NCBI GenBank assembly: GCA_026392145.1
Contig: JAPLCS010000272.1
Coordinates: 1 to 12,060 of the forward strand
Source of the DNA: Fimbriimonadales bacterium
GTDB taxonomy: Bacteria; Armatimonadota; Fimbriimonadia; Fimbriimonadales; Fimbriimonadaceae
Length of the DNA stretch: 12,060 nt
Direction of reading: 5' to 3'
The position numbers and the translations under genes were made by a program. The notes beneath the pieces were generated by a model. The model was not told the origin of the DNA and did no database searches. It worked only from the letters and a program-made list of their open reading frames with translations. Below, piece by piece: positions 1 through 6,979 of this stretch (position 1 is the first letter of the stretch; the number at the start of each line of letters is the position of its first letter).

Positions 1-56
1 CCTGTCGCAGATGTCTGCTGGCACAGCAAGGTCAACGGAATGAGTCCAAGCATCAT
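1..56 (-). CDS. Start of an unidentified gene with signal-peptide-like N-terminus (partial)
   Basis: Only the first 18 codons are inside the window; the rest runs off the left edge. The reading frame opens with two adjacent ATG codons (56-54 and 53-51) after an in-frame TAA at 65-63, so it cannot start further upstream. The first residues are hydrophobic (MMLGLIPLTLLCQQTSAT), like the core of an export signal, with a possible signal peptidase I site after QTSA. A cysteine follows LTLL, but the residue before it is Leu rather than Gly or Ala, so a lipoprotein box is not supported. It lies 34 bases after the dehydrogenase stop on the same strand and is probably the next gene of the operon. The function cannot be told. 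Confidence 0.4.
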   Translation of the reverse strand, partial: MMLGLIPLTLLCQQTSAT

Positions 57-90
57 GGCTATTTAACTCATACTTTACCGAGTACTTTGA

Positions 91-1062
91 TTATCTGCGG
101 TCGAGTAGTGGTTGATTTTTGATGAACCGTTCGAAGTTGGTAACAAAGTGGTTTAGTAGGACTTGGTTTTCATCTTGGAGCCCACCGGCAACGTGTGGGG
201 TAATCAAGCAGTTATCTAATTGCCATAGTGGATGATCTTGGGGAAGTGGTTCGGGTGAAGTGACATCGAGAAAGGCGGCGGCAATGGACTTACTTTTGAG
301 AACTTCAATGAGGGCTGGTTGGTCCACGGTATCACCTCGCCCGATGTTGTAGAACACTGCTGAGGGATTCATTACTGAGAACTCATTCTTTCCAAACAGG
401 CTTTGAGTGGAATCGCTCAGGGGAAGAATATTTACAACGTGATCCGCCCATCCAAGGTGTTCGATTCTGGAGTCAATGCTGAAGCATGGCGCATTTTCTT
501 TGCCCGTAACCTTTCGCTTGAGCCCGCGAATTTCCATTCCAAACGGTTGGAGTAATTCTGTGAGTTTGGTGCCGATGGCTCCGAAGCCTAGAATGAGAAG
601 ATTTTGTCCACGGAGAACCCGCATGATGGGACGTTGTTGGGTGTATGTCCATTGGTCAGCCCGCTCAGAATCGACAATTTTTCGGTTGTACGCCAGCATC
701 ATGCTAAGTACATGTTCAGCGCACGGAACATCATAAACGCTTGATGAATTGGTAAAAGTGACTGAATGTTTTTCAAAGAAAGAGAACACATCTGTGCGGT
801 CGTATCTGGTGTAACCAGCGCTGGTGAGGTGAACCCATTTGAGGTTTGACGACTGTAGAATGTCTAGCACGGCAGGTTGGCCAAATAGGATATCGGCTTC
901 CTGGGCTGCTGGGTCCCCTTTACCTTCGGTGAGGTTATTCACCGCCGAGAGGTCTTGGACGAGCTCATAGGGGTGTATCTTAGCTTTCAGCCACTCGGCT
1001 TCTGATGTTGAGAGCGCTACGTTGGTCCAAACTTTTGGCACAGTACTATTATGTCTGGACAA
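91..1062 (-). CDS. D-isomer-specific 2-hydroxyacid dehydrogenase
   Basis: An NAD(P)-dependent oxidoreductase that interconverts 2-keto acids and D-2-hydroxy acids, expected in the cytoplasm. The 323-residue length is normal for the family. The Rossmann dinucleotide motif GFGAIG is at residues 159-164. The catalytic triad is visible as Arg242 (NIGRGD), Glu271 (TSPEPLP) and His290 (ITPHVAGG). The N-terminal part has the usual LKWVHLTSAGY segment near residue 74. The substrate cannot be read from the sequence; hydroxypyruvate/glyoxylate reductase-like activity is one option. The start given is TTG, directly after an in-frame TAA, with no good ribosome binding site. A GTG at residue 8 (base 1041) gives a more typical family N-terminus and may be the true start. 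The gene sits 70 bases downstream of the GH172-like gene in the same direction. Confidence 0.9.
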   Translation of the reverse strand: MSRHNSTVPKVWTNVALSTSEAEWLKAKIHPYELVQDLSAVNNLTEGKGDPAAQEADILFGQPAVLDILQSSNLKWVHLTSAGYTRYDRTDVFSFFEKHSVTFTNSSSVYDVPCAEHVLSMMLAYNRKIVDSERADQWTYTQQRPIMRVLRGQNLLILGFGAIGTKLTELLQPFGMEIRGLKRKVTGKENAPCFSIDSRIEHLGWADHVVNILPLSDSTQSLFGKNEFSVMNPSAVFYNIGRGDTVDQPALIEVLKSKSIAAAFLDVTSPEPLPQDHPLWQLDNCLITPHVAGGLQDENQVLLNHFVTNFERFIKNQPLLDRR

Positions 1063-1100
1063 TTATGTCTCTTACGGTTGATGTCTGGAACGGTTGATGT
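1051..1100. repeat. Cluster of short direct repeats before the dehydrogenase
   Basis: The gap between the GH172-like gene and the dehydrogenase holds overlapping short repeats. ATGTCTGGA occurs at 1051-1059 and 1081-1089, and ACGGTTGATGT at 1074-1084 and 1090-1100. The second ACGGTT can also pair with AACCGT at 1107-1112 as a 6-bp stem, but no T-run follows in either direction. This may be a small slippage duplication. No function is evident. Confidence 0.35.
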
Positions 1101-1132
1101 GGGGGAAACCGTGCCTTGCAATTTTTTGTGCC

Positions 1133-2236
1133 TCAGATGATCTCAAGATAGTCTTTGTCTGGCAGCGGTGCGAAAGGAACGGTTGGAAGGGTCTGATACC
1201 AGTACGCCACGCTCGCTATGTCATCTTGGAGTGGAAGGTATCGACCACCTGAACGCCATCCGAGTGCCTGGATAGTCACTCTGAGCTCACTATGAAACCT
1301 AATTGGGTCCATGATGTGCCATCTATACATTCCGAATCTAGTGTTTGATTGATAGAGCCCGTCTGGTCTTAAAACTTGAGGAAGACCAGCATAGGGTGTT
1401 GTGAATTCTCGATAGCCTCCATTTTCTTTGCCAACATCAAAATTATAAGATCCGCAGAAATAGTCCTCTGTGCCGGTTCCGCATATTGTTGGGAATTTAT
1501 CGTCTCCATCTATATAGAACTTAATTTCACCTTCGCCCCACCAACCGTTGTTGTTAACACCCCATGCCATATAGGTTCCAACATAGTGGCCTTTGCCCGA
1601 GACGCCATCTAGGATGGTGTAATCCTCTTTGTAGGGAAGCGGATTGGTGCGTCTGAATTGGGCGTGAAAGTACGCAGCGTCCGGGGGGATTTCAGTTAGC
1701 GTATAGTTGATTTGATAGTAGAGGACCATCTCTTTATCATCGAGATTTGAAAGTGTCATTCTGCATTTCTTTTGAAATGGCATTTCCCAATAACAATTGA
1801 AGGCGCTACCGGGGTTAACGCAAATGGCCAGTGAACTGACCTGGGCATACTTTCCCCATCCGCATGCGAAGAAGTCGCCTACGGGACACTCAACCGATGG
1901 ATGTTCCTGATCGTCCCAGTAAATTCGAAGGATACTGAAGCGCCAGTTGCCTGTTGGAGTTAGCCAAATTTGTTGGATCGCCCCCGGTCCTTCAATGTTT
2001 GCGATTTCAAAGGTTTCACCAGGCGCAACTTTGACACTCGGTGAGACTTTCCAGCCTTGTCCAAGATCTTTCGCACAGTTTTTGCCTGTACCTTCAGTTG
2101 CCATCCCACCCATTCCTTTGGCACCGTTAAAGTTTTCGGGGGAGATAGATCGTGATTGGGCATTGGATAGAAGAGAAAGATTCCCAAGGTGCAGTCCAAG
2201 TCCATTGAAGGAATAGTGGCCGTTTGGATTCGACAT
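1133..2236 (-). CDS. DUF2961 protein, GH172-like glycoside hydrolase
   Basis: Member of DUF2961 (PF11175), the family that founded glycoside hydrolase family 172, whose characterised members act on alpha-D-fructofuranosides and D-arabinofuranosides. The 367 residues form the standard double jelly-roll length. Conserved motifs are NFNGAKGMGG near residue 36, GPGAIQQIW near 83, WWGEGEIKFYIDG (232-244) and GTGTEDYF (253-260). Glu237 and Glu257 in the last two motifs probably correspond to the nucleophile and acid/base pair of GH172 (inference from motif position). No signal peptide is visible, so it is probably cytoplasmic and would act on imported oligosaccharides. The start is ATG at 2236, and the upstream AGGTAACG is rather far away. 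It follows the YciI-like gene by 31 bases. The exact substrate cannot be assigned. Confidence 0.85.
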   Translation of the reverse strand: MSNPNGHYSFNGLGLHLGNLSLLSNAQSRSISPENFNGAKGMGGMATEGTGKNCAKDLGQGWKVSPSVKVAPGETFEIANIEGPGAIQQIWLTPTGNWRFSILRIYWDDQEHPSVECPVGDFFACGWGKYAQVSSLAICVNPGSAFNCYWEMPFQKKCRMTLSNLDDKEMVLYYQINYTLTEIPPDAAYFHAQFRRTNPLPYKEDYTILDGVSGKGHYVGTYMAWGVNNNGWWGEGEIKFYIDGDDKFPTICGTGTEDYFCGSYNFDVGKENGGYREFTTPYAGLPQVLRPDGLYQSNTRFGMYRWHIMDPIRFHSELRVTIQALGWRSGGRYLPLQDDIASVAYWYQTLPTVPFAPLPDKDYLEII

Positions 2237-2267
2237 TGTAGCGGCACGTTACCTAATCTGAAGCTCT

Positions 2268-2555
2268 CTACTCAACCTGTGCCACGCGGTAGGGAAAGAC
2301 CTGGTAGGTTTCCCACACTTTTTCTACAATATAGGGCTCACGATTTAACCAAGATTGCAGTTCAGCTTCCGTTTCGAATTGCACAATCATGGTTGAACCT
2401 ATCATTTGTCCTTCTTCATTGAGCATTGCTCCTCCAATAACGAAGTTGCCGTTTTGTTTTAGTTCCGATGCACAAGCAAGATGTCTAGGACGAACTGAAA
2501 GACGGTGCTCAACCGCATTTTTTGCGTCCCAAGCATGAATGACCCATTGTTTCAT
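2268..2555 (-). CDS. YciI-like (YCII-related) small protein
   Basis: A 95-residue protein of the YCII-related family (PF03795), a ferredoxin-like alpha/beta fold of the dimeric alpha-beta barrel superfamily. Visible family traits are the RPRHL segment (residues 22-26, with the conserved Arg and His), GGAMLNEEGQMIGS in the middle and the WLNREPYIVEKVWETYQV helix-strand near the C-terminus. Family members are generally of unknown function; a few are cis-dienelactone-type or dehydrochlorinase-like enzymes. Its ATG overlaps the sulfatase stop in an ATGA junction, so translation is probably coupled. It ends with TAG, which shows that amber serves as a normal stop in this genome. Its role within a glycan-degradation operon is unclear. 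Confidence 0.85.
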   Translation of the reverse strand: MKQWVIHAWDAKNAVEHRLSVRPRHLACASELKQNGNFVIGGAMLNEEGQMIGSTMIVQFETEAELQSWLNREPYIVEKVWETYQVFPYRVAQVE

Positions 2556-3961
2556 AGCTTCTTGATATTTGCTGGTTGGGGAGGAAAGATGACCTCTCCG
2601 GGAGCGCGCACTTCACTTCCTTTGGTCTTGGTGATTTTGTCACCTAATTCGTTCCTACCAATTTGTATCATCCTTAACATTCGGGAAACGATATCGGGGT
2701 GATCTTCGGCAACGTTCTTAGTTTCTCCGGGATCTGCTTCTAGATCGTAGAGTGATAGACCAATCTTTTCAGTCACTTCACCGGCGGGTTCTCCATCTTT
2801 TCCGGCTGGTTCAATTTGGTGACGGTGGTTGTGGGGAACGTGGAGTTTCCATTTTCCGGATCGAACCGCTTGGAGTTCATCAGGCCAGAAGTAATAGAAC
2901 CATTTGTAAGGAGTCGTTGCTCCTGGCTGGCTTTGAAGAATGGGCAGAATATCGTGCCCATCGATTTTATTGGTAGGAAGCGTTCCAGAAGCCATTGCGG
3001 TCATCGTTGGAAGGATATCCATAGCGGTGACAAGTTCATGATTTACTTTGCCCGAGGAGATAAGTCCTGGACCCCAAAAGATTCCAGGAACCCTCATTCC
3101 AGCTTCAAAGGTTGTTCCTTTCCCTTCCCTGAATTCTCCCGGTGAACCAGCATGGTTGCCGTAAGGTCGCCACGGGCCATTGTCGGAAAGGAAAACCACC
3201 ATCGTATTTTTGTCGAGATTCAGTTTTTTTAGCTTGTTCACAATCGTGCCGACTGAGTCATCAATGTCTTTGATGGTGTCCGCATACAATCCAAGCTTTG
3301 ATTTGCCTCGATTTTTGTCACTAGCTGCCAACGGAACATGAGGCATCGGGTGAGGTAAGTACAGGAAAAACTGCTTTTTCTTATTTTTTTCTATAAAGTT
3401 AACGGCTTTCTGAGTTAATGTTTCTGTCAATTTGCACTGGTCATCAAACGTCTTTATTTCCTTTACTTTAGTGTTGTTGTCGTAAAGGAAAAGGTTGCCC
3501 CAGAACTTTCCATTTGGTGGCCACATGTCGTTTGAATAGGGAAGACCAAAGTATTCGTCGAAGCCGTGTACCAAAGGCATGAGATTGTGAACGCCAAGGT
3601 GCCACTTACCAAAAATTCCAGTTGAGTAGCCTTTTTGTTTCAAGATTTCAGGCAGTGTCGTTTCGTTTGGATTGAGTCCAATTTTTGAATCGGGGCTAAG
3701 GACTTGAGGAAGACTGACACGAGTTGGATAGCAACCAGTCAAGAGTGCTGCACGGGATGGAGTGCAAGCCGGTGATGCGACATAGAAGTCCGTGAACCTG
3801 ACACCTTCACTTGCCAACTTGTCGATGTTTTTGGTCTGAAATCGTTTATTGCCATAGCAACTTAGATCGCCAATTCCCAAGTCATCGCAAAGAATGACAA
3901 CAAAATTTGGCGGAGCCTTTGTTAGGTTCCCGAAAAGTACGAGTGCGAGTGACGTCATCAT
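2552..3961 (-). CDS. Type I sulfatase (arylsulfatase family), probably exported
   Basis: Hydrolyses sulfate esters, here probably on a carbohydrate. Numbered from the ATG at 3961 (469 residues), the formylglycine motif CTPSR begins at Cys66. This Cys-type site needs a formylglycine-generating enzyme, which is not in the window. Metal and active-site elements are visible: Asp26-Asp27 (ILCDDLG), Lys119 and His121 (GKWHLG), His208 (PHVP), Asp260-Asn261 (LSDNG) and Lys281 (EGKGTTFEAGMRVP). The N-terminus has a short hydrophobic stretch (SLALVLFGNL) that could be a weak signal peptide. I chose ATG 3961 because it forms an ATGA overlap with the DUF885 stop. The frame is open to a TTG at 3979, which would add a lysine-bearing n-region and improve the signal, so that start remains possible. 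The substrate is unknown. Confidence 0.9.
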   Translation of the reverse strand: MMTSLALVLFGNLTKAPPNFVVILCDDLGIGDLSCYGNKRFQTKNIDKLASEGVRFTDFYVASPACTPSRAALLTGCYPTRVSLPQVLSPDSKIGLNPNETTLPEILKQKGYSTGIFGKWHLGVHNLMPLVHGFDEYFGLPYSNDMWPPNGKFWGNLFLYDNNTKVKEIKTFDDQCKLTETLTQKAVNFIEKNKKKQFFLYLPHPMPHVPLAASDKNRGKSKLGLYADTIKDIDDSVGTIVNKLKKLNLDKNTMVVFLSDNGPWRPYGNHAGSPGEFREGKGTTFEAGMRVPGIFWGPGLISSGKVNHELVTAMDILPTMTAMASGTLPTNKIDGHDILPILQSQPGATTPYKWFYYFWPDELQAVRSGKWKLHVPHNHRHQIEPAGKDGEPAGEVTEKIGLSLYDLEADPGETKNVAEDHPDIVSRMLRMIQIGRNELGDKITKTKGSEVRAPGEVIFPPQPANIKKL

Positions 3962-5133
3962 CTTCGGTAAAACTTCCAATTTGATTGAAAATCAGATGTC
4001 AACTTCTGATTTGTGAGGAGTGCTCGAACCATTTCAACGGGAATACTATTTTCCTTGAATATTCGGTCGTGGAACTCTCGATTTGTCATCTTTCCGCTTG
4101 TGACTAGTTCCTGACGAAGTTCCCAAAATTGAAAGGCACCCATCATGTAGGAGATTTGGTACAAAGGGGAGTAGGCACCACTTAATGACCGACGGACTTC
4201 GCCTTCGGCGGAGCTTCGTTCGTGTCCTACCTTGTCTACCAGTAAATTGATGCACTCGTCAGAGGACATTTTTTTGAGATGAAAGCTGAGTGAGAAAATA
4301 ATTCTCGCACATCTATGCATCCGCCAGAAGAGCATTCCTATTTTGTTTTGGGGAGTTTTTGGGAAGCCCATGTCCCAGAACAGAAGCTCAAAATACAGAG
4401 CCATACCTTCTGACCAGAATGGAGTTCCGAATGGTTCTCTTTGAAGCTGGAATCTGGACTCATAAAACTGCTGGAGATGGTGTCCGGGAATGAGTTCATG
4501 ATGCACCGTGGCTCTTGCAAAGTGAATATTGTTTGCACGGAGACTCATGAGCTTTTCTTGATGTTCCATTTCAGTGGTCGGGAAGCTCACCAAAATGGAT
4601 TCGCCGCCTAGAAAGAACGGGCTGACTTTTTGTTGCTCTCGGGACATCATGTTCATTCGCCAAGATTCCTTTGCAAGGGCGGGCACGGTCACGAGGTTAT
4701 TGTCTTCAACATACTTTATGGCTTCTTCTGCAAGTTTTCTTATTACTTTGGGCTGGTCGCCAGGTTTAGCGTAATCGTTTTTAACTTCTTCTAGAGCTTT
4801 TTTCCAATCTGACCCAAAGCCCATTTCAGATGAAGCCTTTTTCATTTCCACTTCGCACCAGGCAAACTCTTTGTTCGCGATTTCTACAAGTTCTTCTGGA
4901 GTGTAGGGAATCATCTCGTATTTAAGCTCGTTCAAGAGGGTCTCCCTTCCAATGGGGTCACCCACTATTGCATTGCTTTCCCCGGGCTTAATGCCACAAA
5001 TCTTTTCACGCAGGAATCCGCTCAACTCTGTAAGCGAGCGACTAAGCCGGTTATAAGGTTCATTGACCCACCAGCCGAATTGTGGGTCGTATTGATTGTA
5101 GAAGCGATTCCAGTCGGATAGAAATCTGATCAA
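3958..5133 (-). CDS. DUF885 zinc peptidase, C-terminal catalytic part (split gene)
   Basis: The catalytic portion of a DUF885 (PF05960) family protein, predicted zinc metallopeptidases. Numbered from the TTG at 5133 (391 residues), it carries the HHELIPGHH zinc-site signature at residues 211-219 and a downstream SEGMALYFE helix whose Glu242 is the likely third metal ligand. Intact family members are usually 550-600 residues. This fragment lacks the N-terminal third, which is encoded in the same frame just upstream (5691-5239) and separated only by a TAG codon. The TTG start is simply the first possible start in the open frame and has no convincing ribosome binding site. The 35 codons between the TAG and this TTG still read as family-like, Lys/Glu-rich sequence. 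Either this piece is made by readthrough or internal initiation, or the gene is broken. It ends in an ATGA overlap with the sulfatase gene. Confidence 0.8.
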   Translation of the reverse strand: MIRFLSDWNRFYNQYDPQFGWWVNEPYNRLSRSLTELSGFLREKICGIKPGESNAIVGDPIGRETLLNELKYEMIPYTPEELVEIANKEFAWCEVEMKKASSEMGFGSDWKKALEEVKNDYAKPGDQPKVIRKLAEEAIKYVEDNNLVTVPALAKESWRMNMMSREQQKVSPFFLGGESILVSFPTTEMEHQEKLMSLRANNIHFARATVHHELIPGHHLQQFYESRFQLQREPFGTPFWSEGMALYFELLFWDMGFPKTPQNKIGMLFWRMHRCARIIFSLSFHLKKMSSDECINLLVDKVGHERSSAEGEVRRSLSGAYSPLYQISYMMGAFQFWELRQELVTSGKMTNREFHDRIFKENSIPVEMVRALLTNQKLTSDFQSNWKFYRR

Positions 5134-5238
5134 TTGATCATTGAATCGAGCGGCACGGTAGGCACTAAACTTGTCATTGTCCTTTCTTGATTCAAGTCTT
5201 TTCTTGAGTTCAGGTATTTCGGAATTTAGCCTTGCTAA

Positions 5239-5241
5239 CTA
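5239..5241 (-). other. In-frame amber codon interrupting the DUF885 gene
   Basis: A TAG (plus-strand CTA) at codon 151, counting from the GTG at 5691, in context GCT GCA TAG TTA GCA. The frame before and after it is the same, with no second stop and no frameshift. Removing it gives one 577-codon frame, the usual DUF885 length. A single base change such as C to T from CAG would explain it. TAG ends two other genes here (YciI-like and DUF4188), so a genome-wide recoding of amber is unlikely. Confidence 0.85.
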
Positions 5242-5691
5242 TGCAGCAACTTTAGGTGCTTCGACATTCTGAGTTCTTCGTTGGTCTTGAGTCAGTTGTA
5301 CTAACTCTTTCGCAAATGGCATGAAAACTTCTGACTGGGCGATTTGCTTTTCCAACGCCTCGAGTTTGGCGAGACTTCGATTCAATAGGTTCTTAAAAAG
5401 AATATAGTCAACCTTATCTCCTTGAGGCATTGACTCAAAGGCAGAGGCTTTCAGTTTCGCAAGATTATCTTGATAGAACTTTTTGAATCGCGAAATTCTA
5501 TCGGCGGAAAAATCTACTGTATAAAATCGATCGAGACTTCCTGAATCAGCCTGGAATTGCTGAATTAGGGATGTCATTTCGCTTCGAGCTTGCAGACTAG
5601 ACATATTCAAGCTCTTAATTGTGGGGATGATGGTCGTGGTTGTCAGAGTGGTAACCGCGATGAAAGTTGAGAGCATGGCGCAGATTACCAC
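5239..5691 (-). CDS. DUF885 zinc peptidase, N-terminal part (split gene)
   Basis: The first 150 residues of the DUF885 protein whose catalytic part lies downstream in the same frame. It begins with a hydrophobic, threonine-rich stretch (residues 2-22) that looks like an export signal. A segment typical of family N-termini follows (GSLDRFYTVDFSADRISRF, then a Lys-rich helix and DKVDYILFKNLL). It contains no catalytic residue, so alone it should be inactive. The frame opens after a TAA at 5700-5698. GTG 5691 is the longest reasonable start. ATG 5676 is an alternative, preceded by GGTGG at a loose distance, and still leaves a hydrophobic start. It lies 34 bases after the VWA gene on the same strand. 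It could be mistaken for an independent small hypothetical protein. Confidence 0.75.
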   Translation of the reverse strand: MVICAMLSTFIAVTTLTTTTIIPTIKSLNMSSLQARSEMTSLIQQFQADSGSLDRFYTVDFSADRISRFKKFYQDNLAKLKASAFESMPQGDKVDYILFKNLLNRSLAKLEALEKQIAQSEVFMPFAKELVQLTQDQRRTQNVEAPKVAA

Positions 5692-5725
5692 CAGCTTTTA
5701 GTGTGAATTTGTACTTGTTTTGAAC

Positions 5726-6979
5726 TCATACAAAGTTTGCGAGTTGGATTTTTTGAGACTTTGAGGGCACATGGGTATCGTAGTCACAAGTCAATAGCCA
5801 GGTCCAACGCTCTGGAAACATTGGGAAAACATCATCTCCGTATCCGTCAGTTAGTACAAAAACAACGTCTGGATAACTATTGCCGTCAGCGACAAGATTT
5901 TGTAAGTAGGTTTCCAGAATTTCGAACGAAGTGCCACCACCACCAAAAATCTCCGACATGGCGCTATCAAGCGGATACACCTCGCAGTCAAAGCTACAGA
6001 TTTGGGCTGCAAATTTGCTTTGAGGTAGCGACTTGACTAACGCTACCATACGGTCGGTTTCGTCCCACATTGAGCCTGAAGCATCTATGAAAAAAATGCA
6101 GTTGTACTTGAGGTGTCTGTGCTTTGGAACTTCATATTCTCCTGGTAATAAGAGATCAGAAAAGGTCTCAAGTCGTCGATCAGTGCGTATCCATTCTCGT
6201 ACAGTAGAGCTGCCAGATAGACCATTTAGTTTGCTTTTAATGACCGTTTCCCATTTCACTTTTGGTATTGACAGTGGCTTTGCAAACGCTTTTATCCCTC
6301 TGCTCATCTGATCTGCAGTTGCACGAGATGCGACTTCATTTCCTAAACGCGACTTGAGATCTTTTAAGAATTCAGCACCTTGTGCCTGGAGCCAAGCATC
6401 GACTTCAGTCACAGCTTTTGAGTTTTTGAGTGCCTCATTTGTGGCACCAGCAGAGTTTGGTGAAAAACGGTGCTCGTCGACTAACTTCATCGCAGTTAAG
6501 TCAGGTGTTGACACCAATTTTTCGTAGTACTCTTCCATCGTCAAATTCGTGTCCGTACAGCTTGCGGCTTTACCTGTGAACACAGTATCAACCCAGCACA
6601 AGGATTCCCAATTTGTAATTAGTTCCCGTATGAAACCGAAACGATTTACGAGCATGTGATTAATGGTGATATCGGCGGCAATGTTTGCTACCTCGGAAAG
6701 GAGTAAATCCGTGCTTCTGTATCCGTGATTGAGAACTACGTGAAGCATTTCATGGCACAGAACAAATTTTCGGTCGTACGTGGAAAGTTGGTCCCAAAAA
6801 TCTCGGTTGAACAAGAACTTGATGGGTTTTCCTGTGTGGGAAAAGACTATTGATGCTGTCTTCACTTTATCAGTGAAGGTTGGTGCACCCACTTTCCAAA
6901 GAGCTACGAATAATTCATGGTAAGCATCAAGTTCCAATGAAAGAGCTTCAATTGTTGCTATTCGTGTCGAATCTTCCAT
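5726..6979 (-). CDS. DUF2201-type metallopeptidase with C-terminal VWA domain
   Basis: A two-domain cytoplasmic protein of the DUF2201 / VWA-like family. Numbered from ATG 6979 (417 residues), the N-terminal domain has a zinc-peptidase motif HEMLHVVLNH, with His76, Glu77, His80 and His85, and a following ANIAADITIN helix. The C-terminal VWA domain (from about residue 290) has a complete metal-ion-dependent adhesion site: DASGS (Asp299, Ser301, Ser303), Thr350 (GGGTSFE) and Thr377-Asp378 (LTDG). Such proteins are encoded beside MoxR AAA+ ATPases and are thought to act with them in protein remodelling or maturation. Here the gene overlaps the ATPase gene by 32 bases, which supports a shared complex. 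ATG 6979 was preferred over TTG 6988 because AGAAG lies at a better distance from it. The target is unknown. Confidence 0.88.
   Translation of the reverse strand: MEDSTRIATIEALSLELDAYHELFVALWKVGAPTFTDKVKTASIVFSHTGKPIKFLFNRDFWDQLSTYDRKFVLCHEMLHVVLNHGYRSTDLLLSEVANIAADITINHMLVNRFGFIRELITNWESLCWVDTVFTGKAASCTDTNLTMEEYYEKLVSTPDLTAMKLVDEHRFSPNSAGATNEALKNSKAVTEVDAWLQAQGAEFLKDLKSRLGNEVASRATADQMSRGIKAFAKPLSIPKVKWETVIKSKLNGLSGSSTVREWIRTDRRLETFSDLLLPGEYEVPKHRHLKYNCIFFIDASGSMWDETDRMVALVKSLPQSKFAAQICSFDCEVYPLDSAMSEIFGGGGTSFEILETYLQNLVADGNSYPDVVFVLTDGYGDDVFPMFPERWTWLLTCDYDTHVPSKSQKIQLANFV

Noticed and set aside
1..56. Lipoprotein signal at the left-edge gene
   Set aside because: The residue before the cysteine is leucine, not the small residue required by the lipobox.
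1090..1112. Hairpin ACGGTT/AACCGT as a terminator
   Set aside because: The stem is only six bases with an 11-base loop and no T-run follows in the direction of transcription; it is inside a likely operon.
5134..5238. Frameshift as cause of the split DUF885 gene
   Set aside because: The distance between the two starts is a multiple of three and the reading frame on both sides of the TAG is identical, so only a stop codon, not an indel, separates the parts.
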